Assembly (NCBI GenBank): GCA_937958345.1
Contig: CALGNW010000154.1
Span: 1-10,985 of the forward strand
Reading direction: 5' to 3'
Length of the DNA: 10,985 nt
From: an uncultured Neomegalonema sp.
GTDB lineage: Bacteria; Pseudomonadota; Alphaproteobacteria; Rhodobacterales; Rhodobacteraceae
Positions 1 through 6,265 of this stretch are shown piece by piece. A program made the position numbers and the translations under genes. The number at the start of each line of letters is the position of its first letter. Positions within the stretch are counted from its first letter, which is position 1. The notes under the pieces were generated by a model. The model did not search any database and had not been told where the DNA came from. It was given only the letters and a program-made list of their open reading frames with translations.

Positions 1-1
1 T

Positions 2-385
2 GTGAATGCGGTCAGCGCGCAGGGCCAGTCGATCCTGCGGCGGGTGCTGGATGAACAGCCCTCCGGCATTCGCAGCCTCTCCATGGCGCTGTGGCAGGCC
101 AGCGGCGGCATCCCGTGGGAGAGCACCGCGCTGGCCGGTGAGGCGATGAACAGCTGGCAGACCCTCGCCACAACGATGAATGACCTCCGCGATCCGCGCT
201 ATGACAATGCCGGTGTCGGCTTCATCACCGATGGGGAGCGCGTGTTCGTTTCGGTCCTGCTGAGCGAACCGGCCATTGCCACCGCTTCGGCAACGACAAT
301 CGTGCTGCCCGCGACGACGCTGCCCCGCCCGATTCAGGACGGGATGCAGACCCGCAGCGGCGGGCAGTACATCACGATCGAATAA
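2..385 (+). CDS. C-terminal part of an unidentified protein, possibly CAP/SCP-like (5' end outside window)
   Basis: The frame is open from the left edge to TAA at 383-385 and has strong GC3, so it is probably the 3' end of a longer gene; the GTG at position 2 need not be the start. About 127 residues are visible. The segment SWQTLATTMNDLRDPRYDNA followed by GVGFITDGERVFVSVLL (about residues 51-87) resembles the end of CAP/SCP-like secreted domains: Trp-Ser-x-x-His-type helix, 'dPr(y/f)..vGVG', then a beta strand. The usual CAP histidines are not evident, so this is a weak resemblance only. The tail is Thr/Ala/Pro rich. The gene converges on the leftward NAGPA-like gene with no spacer. The full upstream sequence would decide the family. 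Confidence 0.6.
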   Translation: MNAVSAQGQSILRRVLDEQPSGIRSLSMALWQASGGIPWESTALAGEAMNSWQTLATTMNDLRDPRYDNAGVGFITDGERVFVSVLLSEPAIATASATTIVLPATTLPRPIQDGMQTRSGGQYITIE

Positions 386-1210
386 TCACTCCGGCGATGC
401 GCGCTCCGCGACTTCTTCCGCACGGCGCGTCAGCACCAGCAAATTCGAGAGCTTGCCGGTCTGCGCCAGTGTGAGCGCACCGCAGCGCGCGGTCTCGCCC
501 TCGGCCTCGCGCTGACAGAAATCATAGCTGCCCATATCGAGGTTGAGCGCCATCTCCGGCGCAAACCGCGCCGCGATATCCTGCGCCGCCTGATGGAGCG
601 TCAGCGCCACCGCGCCGCTGTCATAGATGCCGATCCCGCCCCCCTGCGGCAGCTGGAACAGGATGCGCCGCCGGAAGGAGGGCGCGCCGGAGCGCGGACG
701 GGTATCCACCGCGCCATCAATCACCAGCATATGGCTCTGAAAGGCCGACCAGCCATCCGTCTTCGCCTTCGCCACAAAGGCAAGCCGCGACTCCTTTTCG
801 CGCAGGTTCCACACCGTGTCGCCGCTGCGCACCCGCTCGACATGGTGCAGCGAAATCCGCCCCGATCCGTCGATCAGCGCCATACCGTCCCAGCCCTGCG
901 GATGGGGATCGAGCACCTCGCCCGCGCGGATGAACAGCCCCTCCGGCTCGTGACGGTCGCCGCTCGTATAGGCCCCTGTCACCGTCAGGCGTGACGCGCC
1001 CTGCGGGGCGGCCAGCGCTTTGCCATCAACCGGCTCGCCTTCCGCAACCATCACCAGCGACGCCGCGCTCTGGGCGGCGCAGTCGATGAACAGGAGACCC
1101 GGCGCGCCCGGCACCGGACAGCGGGACGCCGCATCACCGCTCGCCAGCGCGCCGCCGGTGAGTGCCGCCGCAAGGCCAGCCGCCGCCAGCATCGTCTCAA
1201 CCGTCCTCAT
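386..1210 (-). CDS. Secreted phosphodiester glycosidase (NAGPA domain)-like protein
   Basis: This is a 274-residue exported protein. Residues 1-24 form a signal peptide (MRTVET, hydrophobic Ala/Leu core, ALA|SG cleavage). The body fits the layout of NAGPA-type phosphodiester glycosidases: a 'G.Y' segment with GLFIRAGEVL (91-100), FQSHMLVIDGAV (157-168), an Arg-rich stretch before a strand (178-186), an AAQDIA helix (208-213), and ALNLDMGSYDF (221-231) where the family has roughly 'ALNLDGGGS'. Asp225 is kept but the glycines are altered, so the activity may differ. C31, C44, C232 and C243 could form disulfides in the periplasm. I chose ATG 1208-1210 because it places the signal peptide at the N-terminus; an in-frame codon at 1228 would add six residues. 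The start lies 14 nt inside the end of creD, which suggests translational coupling. The family call is from motif memory; the secreted nature is firm. Confidence 0.65.
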   Translation of the reverse strand: MRTVETMLAAAGLAAALTGGALASGDAASRCPVPGAPGLLFIDCAAQSAASLVMVAEGEPVDGKALAAPQGASRLTVTGAYTSGDRHEPEGLFIRAGEVLDPHPQGWDGMALIDGSGRISLHHVERVRSGDTVWNLREKESRLAFVAKAKTDGWSAFQSHMLVIDGAVDTRPRSGAPSFRRRILFQLPQGGGIGIYDSGAVALTLHQAAQDIAARFAPEMALNLDMGSYDFCQREAEGETARCGALTLAQTGKLSNLLVLTRRAEEVAERASPE

Positions 1211-2603
1211 CGGCCCACCAATCCACATTGCGCGTCGCCGCCATCGTCACCGCCACGCTCAGGAACGCGGCAATCGCCCCGATGAGCAGCGCATAATCCC
1301 TGCTTTCCAGCAACAGATAAAGAAAACCGTAAAGCGTGACCAGCACCGCCCCGGCGACCCAAGTGCCCCGCCCCGCCTTCATGCCGAGACCGATATAGGC
1401 CACCAGCAGCGCAATCGTCGCCGCCGCCGAAGCCAGATAGGCGGCGGCAAACCCGATCTGTTCCGACAATGCCAGCAACAGCAGGAAAAAGACGCATTGC
1501 GCCAGCCCGACCAGCAGATACTGCACCGCATGGGTGCGCCTGCGGGTCGCCAGCTCGATCAGGAACACGCTGAGGAAGGTCAGCCCGATAAAGAGGATCG
1601 CGTATTTCAGCGCGCGCTCGACCTTCTGGTAGAGATTGACCGGCTGATAGAAGGTGACGCCGAAGGCGGTGCGCGCGCCGACGCCCAGCAGCTGACGCTC
1701 ATTCTGACCGCTCATCTGCGCCGGAAAACCGCGCGCGAGATAGGGCACCGACCAGCTCGCCGTGAAGCCATCCTCCCGCACTTCCCGGCTGCGCGGCAGA
1801 AACGCGCCGTCAAAGCTGGGATGCGGCCAGTCGGCGGCGATGCTGACCTCGGTGTTGCGGCCCATCGGCGCGACATGCAGCCGCCCGCTGCCCCGCAGCA
1901 CAAGATCAAAGGCGAAATCGCCCGTCGCCTTACGCGGGTCGCCGGTCAGCGCAATCATCACGCCGGGGGCCGGAGCCGAGGCGGCGGCGCGGCGCATCGA
2001 GCGGGCCATCGGCTCGCTGACGGAGCCGGTCAGATCCGACTGCGCAGGCTCGAAATCCACCTCGCGCCCGCCCCAGTTCAGCACCGCATTCTCGTCAAAG
2101 GCCCGCGCGTCGGAGACATGCAGCGCGATCCGCGCGCGGTCCCACAGGATCACCTCGTCGCTGTGCAGCTTCGACGCGAAATCGGCTTTGCCGAACTGAC
2201 CGGAAAACCCCGCCGAGGCGTTGAAGACCGTGGTGTCAAAAATCCCCCGGCTCCGGGTCTGCGTCGTCGCGCTGGCATCGATTTTCAGCGTATCCGGCGA
2301 CAGCGCCATCATCCGGGTCTGCACATTGCTGCGCACCGCGCCATCGGATGTGGTCCTGACGACTGTGCGCTCGGTCGGCACCACCAGCATCGGCCCGATC
2401 AGCCGCTGCTCCGCGCCCCAGACGCCGCCGATGCTGCGGATGGTATCGGCGCTGTAGCGTTCGCGCTCGGAGGTGATCGCCCCCAGCATCATCAGCGGGA
2501 CGGTCATCAGCAGCGTCAGCACCGCGACCACGAAAAAGCGCGCCCCCTTGCCGCGCCAGAAGGAGCGCGGGGCGGCTTCGGTTGCGGGTGCGTTTTCGGA
2601 CAT
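1197..2603 (-). CDS. creD: CreD-like inner membrane protein (CreD/Cet family)
   Basis: This is a 468-residue inner membrane protein with typical CreD architecture: a short cytoplasmic N-terminus, one membrane segment (about 22-43), the conserved start of the periplasmic domain SIGGVWGAEQRLIGPMLVVP (57-76), a large beta-rich periplasmic region to about 325, then a cluster of membrane segments (about 334-455). The latter carries the family motif HAVQYLLVGLAQCVFFLLLL (358-377) followed by LSEQIGF. In Enterobacteria CreD is a target of the CreBC two-component system and is linked to envelope integrity and colicin E2 tolerance; its molecular function is not settled. No creBC genes are visible here. 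The start ATG lies 3 nt after the stop of the DUF2161 gene, and the 3' end overlaps the secreted NAGPA-like gene, so it sits mid-operon. Length and motifs are normal. Confidence 0.92.
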   Translation of the reverse strand: MSENAPATEAAPRSFWRGKGARFFVVAVLTLLMTVPLMMLGAITSERERYSADTIRSIGGVWGAEQRLIGPMLVVPTERTVVRTTSDGAVRSNVQTRMMALSPDTLKIDASATTQTRSRGIFDTTVFNASAGFSGQFGKADFASKLHSDEVILWDRARIALHVSDARAFDENAVLNWGGREVDFEPAQSDLTGSVSEPMARSMRRAAASAPAPGVMIALTGDPRKATGDFAFDLVLRGSGRLHVAPMGRNTEVSIAADWPHPSFDGAFLPRSREVREDGFTASWSVPYLARGFPAQMSGQNERQLLGVGARTAFGVTFYQPVNLYQKVERALKYAILFIGLTFLSVFLIELATRRRTHAVQYLLVGLAQCVFFLLLLALSEQIGFAAAYLASAAATIALLVAYIGLGMKAGRGTWVAGAVLVTLYGFLYLLLESRDYALLIGAIAAFLSVAVTMAATRNVDWWADEDG

Positions 2604-2606
2604 CGC

Positions 2607-3374
2607 TCAATCCTGATCCTGCAATTTCGGTTTCCCGGCTACCGCGCGCTCATGGCAATTTGCGGGCCGGGCTGTCGTGGTTTGGTCAAGGAGTGCGCTC
2701 CCGGCGTGCTGTGCGCCATGCGCCGCCCGCCCCTCTTCCGTCAGGCCATAGACGCCCCGCGCGACACGCTCGAACCAGCCATAATGGTTATCGGCCATCA
2801 GCCGCCGCGCCTGTGGCACCCGCGCCGCCGCCGCGACCTGCGCCGCCTTTGCCGGTCCGGCCTCCGCCAGCATCGCGGCACAGCGCAGCGCATCCTGGCG
2901 GTAGGCCGTGACCAGCCCGCTGCGCGTGGCACCGCCGGTATTCGGATCGCCCTCCAGCCGCGCAAACTCGCGCAGCAGCCGGGATTTGCGGCGGGGGGAT
3001 TTGCGGGGACGGTAGGGGGCCGGATCGCAATGCAGCTCGACCAGCCCGTCGGACAGCCGCACCGTCATCAGCCCCAGCCCGAGGCGGCGGCAGAGCATGA
3101 CATTCGCCTTCAGCGCCTTGCCAAAGACCCCGCCCGGCGCGCGCACCACAGCGATATAGACCGCATCAGTGATGCTCTGGCGGGCGATGGCCTGATGGAT
3201 CAAAGCCAGCGAGAAGCCGGTTTTCAGCTCGACAATCACCGGCGCGTCATCCCCGCCCCGGACCGCCACCACATCCGCCGCGCCGACCTCGCCCTTCACC
3301 TCGTAGCCCTGCGATTCCAGCAGGGCCTTGACCGGCGGGTAAAGGTCGGTTTCGCGGGGGCGTTGATCCGTCAT
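2607..3374 (-). CDS. DUF2161 domain-containing PD-(D/E)XK phosphodiesterase-like protein
   Basis: This is a 255-residue cytosolic protein. The N-terminal half contains a PD-(D/E)XK nuclease core: ETDLYPPVKALLESQGYEV (8-26), E29, D34 in GAADVV, then VIVELK with E49 and K51, followed by a helix LALIHQAIARQ (57-67). This D...ExK arrangement matches the DUF2161 family, annotated as putative phosphodiesterase and common in Rhodobacterales. A basic linker (121-135) leads to a C-terminal helical region with NHYGWFERVARGVYGLTEEG (196-215) that looks like a winged helix and could bind DNA (inference). I prefer ATG 3372-3374; the frame extends to a TTG at 3414-3416, but the added residues are not family-like. 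No strong Shine-Dalgarno is seen. It lies 58 nt after the dsbD-like gene and 3 nt before creD. Substrate and role are unknown. Confidence 0.85.
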   Translation of the reverse strand: MTDQRPRETDLYPPVKALLESQGYEVKGEVGAADVVAVRGGDDAPVIVELKTGFSLALIHQAIARQSITDAVYIAVVRAPGGVFGKALKANVMLCRRLGLGLMTVRLSDGLVELHCDPAPYRPRKSPRRKSRLLREFARLEGDPNTGGATRSGLVTAYRQDALRCAAMLAEAGPAKAAQVAAAARVPQARRLMADNHYGWFERVARGVYGLTEEGRAAHGAQHAGSALLDQTTTARPANCHERAVAGKPKLQDQD

Positions 3375-3392
3375 CCCCGCATCATGCCGCCG

Positions 3393-3414
3393 GGCGCTGG
3401 CAGTTTCCAGCGCC
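3393..3414 (-). other. Perfect 8-bp hairpin between dsbD-like and DUF2161 genes
   Basis: GGCGCTGG (3393-3400) and CCAGCGCC (3407-3414) are perfect inverted repeats around a 6-nt loop. On the transcribed (-) strand the hairpin begins about 18 nt after the dsbD-like stop and ends 18 nt before the DUF2161 ATG. There is no T-run after the stem, so a canonical intrinsic terminator is unlikely. It may act as an mRNA stabiliser, processing site or partial attenuator separating expression of the two genes. Confidence 0.55.
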
Positions 3415-3432
3415 AAGGCAGCGGGCCGATGC

Positions 3433-5556
3433 TCAGACCGCGCCGAGCCGCTCCACCATCATCGAAGGCGTGATGATCTGGGGCAGCAATTCGGGTTTCC
3501 CCTCGCGCGGATAGATCGCGTAGAGCGGCACGCCGACCCGTCCGAATTCCTGCAACAGTGCGGTGATCTCGGGATCGCGCGCCGTCCAGTCGCCCTTGAG
3601 ATAGGTGACATCATTCTCTTCGAGGGCGCGTTTGAAGCCCTCGCCAAACGCCACACGCTCATTGACCTTGCAGGTGATGCACCAGTCGGCGGTCATGTTG
3701 ATGAAGACCGGCTTGCCCTCTGCCCGCAGCTGCGCCAGCCGCGCCGTCGAGAAGGGCTCGCCAAGCTCCGATCCCGCCGCCGTACTCACGCCGCCAACCG
3801 GGCCGCTGCGCGTCTCGAAGCCGGTGGCATAGAACACAACAAGCCCCACCGCCACCGCCGCGCCAAGCCGTCCGAAGATCTGACCACGCGTGCTGGTGCT
3901 CTCCTGAGCGATGCCGAACATCCAGACGGCAAAACCGAGCAGCACGCCGCCGACCATCGCCATCAGCATCGCATCCTGTCCGGAGAGCGAGCCAAGCACC
4001 CAGACCAGCCACGCCGCCGTCGCATACATCGGGAAGGCCAGCACCTCCTTCAGCCGGACCATCCACGGGCCGGGTTTCGGCATCAGCCGCGCGACCTGTG
4101 GCGAAAGGCTCAGCAGCAGAAAGGGAAAAGCCAGCCCGAAACCGAGCGCCGCGAACACCATCAGCGTTGCCGGAACACTCATCGTCAGCGCCGCGCCCAG
4201 CGCCGCCGCCATGAAGGGCGCGCTGCAAGGGGTCGCCACAATCGCCGCCAGCGCGCCGGTGAAGAACGCCCCGCGCGAGCCGCCGCTCTGCGCCGCGCCC
4301 TCGCCCGCGCCCTCAAGCCCGGTGTTGATATCGAACACTCCCGAGAGGTTGAGGCCGACGAGGAACATGACATAGGCGAGGAAGGCGACCACGACCGGAT
4401 TCTGGAGCTGGAAGCCCCAGCCCACAGCCTCACCGGCCCCCTTGAGCACGATCAGCCCGACGGCCAGCACCATGAACAGCACCAGCACCCCGGCGGTATA
4501 GGCCACGCCATGTGAGATTCGCTCGCCCGCCGAGCCATGGGCGGAACCGGCAAAACCTATGGCCTTGAGCGCCAGCACCGGAAAGACGCAGGGCATCAGG
4601 TTCAGGATGATCCCGCCCAGAAATGCGAACAGCACCGCCATCGGAAAGCTGGTGCTGCCCCCCGCCGCCGCGCCCTGATATCCCGCGATCCCGCTGGTCA
4701 CGACACCGCGCCCGGCGGCGACATCCAGCACGATGCGATCCGGTCCGCCCGCCTCGGTGCTGACCAGCTCGATCACGCCTTCCAGCTGCTCGCCGTCAAA
4801 AGGCTCATCGGTTTCAGTCGAGATTTTCGCAACCAGCGTCAACCCGGTGGAATCCCGCGAAACAAGCTGCGGCGCGGAATGTTCCACCACGCCCCATTCG
4901 CGGGAAAAGAAATACGCATCCTTGATCGCGTTCCCGCCGATATCGGCGCTTGAGAGGCGCAGGCGGATTTCATCGCCCTTGACCTGAAACCGCGCCGGAT
5001 AGGGATTGGCCACCGGCTGACTCATCTCGGCGGCGGCAAAGACGGGGGGCGCTGCCGGGTTCGGCTGCGATGTCGGGCCGGTGGGAAGGCTCAGCGACAC
5101 CGAACCCTCGCCGGGAATGCAGACTTCGGCGCAGACCAGCCAGAACAGCCCGGCCTCGATCTGCACCGGCTCGCCCTCTGGCCAGCCACGGGGCACCGAA
5201 AGATCCATCACCAGCGTCGAGCGGTCGGAATAGCCGTAATTCATCAGCGGCGGGTAAGGCTGACGGTGGGGCGCGGGCCAGCTGACATCGCCAACTTTCA
5301 CCCCCTCCGGCAGTGTCCAGTCGATCGACACCGCCTCGCCGGAATCCCCGGCATTGATCCAGTAGGTGTGCCAGCCCGGCGCGATCTCCATATCGAGCGC
5401 GAGGCGGCTGGTCTGTCCCGGTGTCAATTGCAGATGCTCGGGCACCAGTGTCGAGGAGACGAACTCGTCATCGATCCGGGATGTGTCCGCCACGGCGGCA
5501 CCTGTCGAGACCAGCGCGAAACCAATCGCGATCGCAGCCAGAAACCCGCGTAACAT
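3433..5556 (-). CDS. DsbD/ScsB-family protein-disulfide reductase
   Basis: This is a 707-residue inner membrane protein that passes electrons from cytosolic thioredoxin to periplasmic disulfide partners. Residues 1-23 are a signal peptide (AVA|DT). The periplasmic alpha domain runs to about 290 and contains a Cys pair, FWLVCAEVCIPGEG (C142, C146), with the longer two-part layout of ScsB-like members rather than E. coli DsbD. The transmembrane beta domain (about 303-580) has LMPCVFPVLALKA (C323) and ATPCSAPFMAA (C444), the two redox cysteines. A C-terminal thioredoxin fold follows with MTADWCITCKVNE (C626, C629) and the cis-Pro loop GVPLYAIYP. All six redox cysteines are present, so the protein should be active. 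ATG 5554-5556 is chosen because GGGAG sits 8 nt upstream; the in-frame GTG five codons earlier overlaps that site. It is the first gene of the leftward block. In Salmonella and Proteus, ScsB is tied to copper tolerance; no copper genes are visible here. Confidence 0.92.
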   Translation of the reverse strand: MLRGFLAAIAIGFALVSTGAAVADTSRIDDEFVSSTLVPEHLQLTPGQTSRLALDMEIAPGWHTYWINAGDSGEAVSIDWTLPEGVKVGDVSWPAPHRQPYPPLMNYGYSDRSTLVMDLSVPRGWPEGEPVQIEAGLFWLVCAEVCIPGEGSVSLSLPTGPTSQPNPAAPPVFAAAEMSQPVANPYPARFQVKGDEIRLRLSSADIGGNAIKDAYFFSREWGVVEHSAPQLVSRDSTGLTLVAKISTETDEPFDGEQLEGVIELVSTEAGGPDRIVLDVAAGRGVVTSGIAGYQGAAAGGSTSFPMAVLFAFLGGIILNLMPCVFPVLALKAIGFAGSAHGSAGERISHGVAYTAGVLVLFMVLAVGLIVLKGAGEAVGWGFQLQNPVVVAFLAYVMFLVGLNLSGVFDINTGLEGAGEGAAQSGGSRGAFFTGALAAIVATPCSAPFMAAALGAALTMSVPATLMVFAALGFGLAFPFLLLSLSPQVARLMPKPGPWMVRLKEVLAFPMYATAAWLVWVLGSLSGQDAMLMAMVGGVLLGFAVWMFGIAQESTSTRGQIFGRLGAAVAVGLVVFYATGFETRSGPVGGVSTAAGSELGEPFSTARLAQLRAEGKPVFINMTADWCITCKVNERVAFGEGFKRALEENDVTYLKGDWTARDPEITALLQEFGRVGVPLYAIYPREGKPELLPQIITPSMMVERLGAV

Positions 5557-5564
5557 CTTGCAAT

Positions 5565-5569
5565 CTCCC
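5565..5569 (-). promoter_or_regulatory. Ribosome binding site deciding the dsbD-like start
   Basis: The - strand reads GGGAG with an 8-nt spacer to ATG 5554-5556. The alternative GTG at 5569-5571 overlaps this element and has no Shine-Dalgarno of its own, so the ATG is favoured. Confidence 0.75.
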
Positions 5570-5585
5570 ACTAGAACTTGGCTGC

Positions 5586-5614
5586 TAGATAACCGCTCGA
5601 TCTTAAAGGACCAA
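5586..5614 (-). promoter_or_regulatory. Candidate sigma-70 promoter for the dsbD-like operon
   Basis: On the - strand TTGGTC (5609-5614) is followed after 17 nt by TATCTA (5586-5591), about 30 nt before the ATG. Each hexamer matches consensus only partly. The position and spacing are right, but alphaproteobacterial promoters are hard to call by eye, so this is a tentative assignment. Confidence 0.25.
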
Positions 5615-5670
5615 TGCCCGAAGCGTCACGTCTGTGCGAGATCGATGAAACATCGGCGGCGCAACTTCGT

Positions 5671-5817
5671 TCAGAAGCTATCACCAACGATCACCTGACG
5701 TCCGATCCGGCTATACAGCGCCTCGGATTCGGGGCGCAGGCTTTCGAAATCAAGGTTCCGGTCGATCCGCCTCAGCAGATGACCACCATGACACTTTTCG
5801 ATTGCATGTCCTCTAAG
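5671..5817 (-). pseudogene. Decayed N-terminal fragment of a DDE transposase (IS1182/IS5-like, DUF772 region)
   Basis: The stretch between the dsbD-like gene and the small lipoprotein gene has no obvious intact gene. On the - strand an open frame of 48 codons between TAA (5818-5820) and TGA (5671-5673) reads GGHLLRRIDRNLDFESLRPE then SEALYSRIGRQVIV. This aligns by eye with the N-terminal region of IS1182/IS5-type transposases, where 'DHLLRRID.(f/v)LDf..lr.....fYS.tGRPSIdPE' is conserved. The match ends just where the 'RMLL..Y..RSER' part should follow; none is found in the next frames, and there is no start codon in the fragment. The catalytic DDE part is absent. It is a remnant truncated at both ends, with no intact terminal repeats seen. 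The rightward frame at 5614-5859 is most likely its antisense shadow. Confidence 0.6.
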
Positions 5818-5828
5818 TTAGGTACAAT
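5802..5828 (+). promoter_or_regulatory. Candidate promoter for the small lipoprotein gene
   Basis: TACAAT (5823-5828) matches five of six bases of a sigma-70 -10 box. TTGCAT (5802-5807) is a partial -35 box with a short 15-nt spacer. Transcription would begin near 5835 and leave a leader of about 57 nt. A 7-bp direct repeat CTCTAAG (5811-5817 and 5829-5835) brackets the -10 box. It is a weak call from pattern alone. Confidence 0.25.
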
Positions 5829-5891
5829 CTCTAAGAGCATGAAATATGCCCCATGTTGACGTGAGCGTATTACCTTCGTTGTGACCCAATT

Positions 5892-6140
5892 ATGCTTCCC
5901 ATATTAAAAATTACTCTGTTGCTTGGGTTAATTTTACCCATGATCGCAGGTTGTGACGAGTTGCAGAGCGACACAGGCTCAGAAGTTATCATTTTTGTCG
6001 AAAAATCCGAAAAACAGAAGAAAGAGTTTGCGGCCTATCAAATTCGTCCGAGCACTACGCGTATTGTAATTCCTGACGGTGGACCTGCGTCAGTGACGCC
6101 TGATGCCATGGAAAATATGAGTGACCCCGCGCCATTTTAG
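5892..6140 (+). CDS. Small predicted lipoprotein of unknown function, AT-rich
   Basis: This is an 82-residue protein with a lipoprotein signal: K6 in a short n-region, hydrophobic core, and lipobox IAGC with Cys21 as the lipidation site. The mature part (about 62 residues) has a charged segment EKSEKQKKEFAAYQIRP and a Pro/acidic tail; I recognise no domain. It would be anchored at the outer face of the inner membrane or the inner face of the outer membrane. Codon use differs sharply from its neighbours: many ATA, TTA, AAA, ATT and GTA-type third positions in a region otherwise ending in G or C. With the transposase remnant alongside, this suggests acquired DNA. No clear Shine-Dalgarno precedes ATG 5892-5894, which lowers confidence in expression. 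It could also be a leftover of a longer gene, but the lipobox at the right place argues for a real small gene. Confidence 0.55.
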   Translation: MLPILKITLLLGLILPMIAGCDELQSDTGSEVIIFVEKSEKQKKEFAAYQIRPSTTRIVIPDGGPASVTPDAMENMSDPAPF

Positions 6141-6159
6141 TCCGCGCTCACCTGATCGA

Positions 6160-6188
6160 GCCCCCCGGTCTGCGCCGGGCCATGGGGC
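6160..6188 (+). other. GC-rich hairpin after the lipoprotein gene
   Basis: GCCCC (6160-6164) pairs with GGGGC (6184-6188), and inside it CCGG (6165-6168) pairs with CCGG (6175-6178) around a 6-nt loop. It begins 20 nt after the lipoprotein stop. No T-run follows directly, so it is at best a non-canonical terminator. It may help insulate the lipoprotein gene from the M19 gene. Confidence 0.35.
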
Positions 6189-6250
6189 GGAGTGACATCG
6201 AAATCCCTTCCCCTCGCGCGCTCTGCGTGGCAACGATTTTTTCAATCGCC

Positions 6251-6255
6251 GGAGG
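6251..6255 (+). promoter_or_regulatory. Ribosome binding site deciding the M19 start
   Basis: GGAGG lies 10 nt before ATG 6266-6268. An in-frame ATG at 6182 would add 28 residues that do not look like the family and has no Shine-Dalgarno, so the downstream ATG is favoured. A 5-bp inverted repeat CGATT/AATCG (6234-6248) sits directly upstream. Confidence 0.75.
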
Positions 6256-6265
6256 GAACCGAACC

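Noticed and set aside
1020..3473. Open frame of 817 codons on the + strand
   Set aside because: It lies antisense to creD, DUF2161 and the end of the NAGPA-like gene, is full of Arg, Gln, His and Pro in low-complexity runs, and is best explained by high GC3 on the other strand.
5614..5859. 81-codon + frame in the dsbD upstream region
   Set aside because: It has no Shine-Dalgarno and no recognisable motif, and it overlaps the transposase-like - strand fragment, which explains the open frame.
6234..6248. CGATT/AATCG hairpin before the M19 ribosome binding site
   Set aside because: A 5-bp stem with low GC is too weak to claim a function, though its place next to GGAGG was noted.
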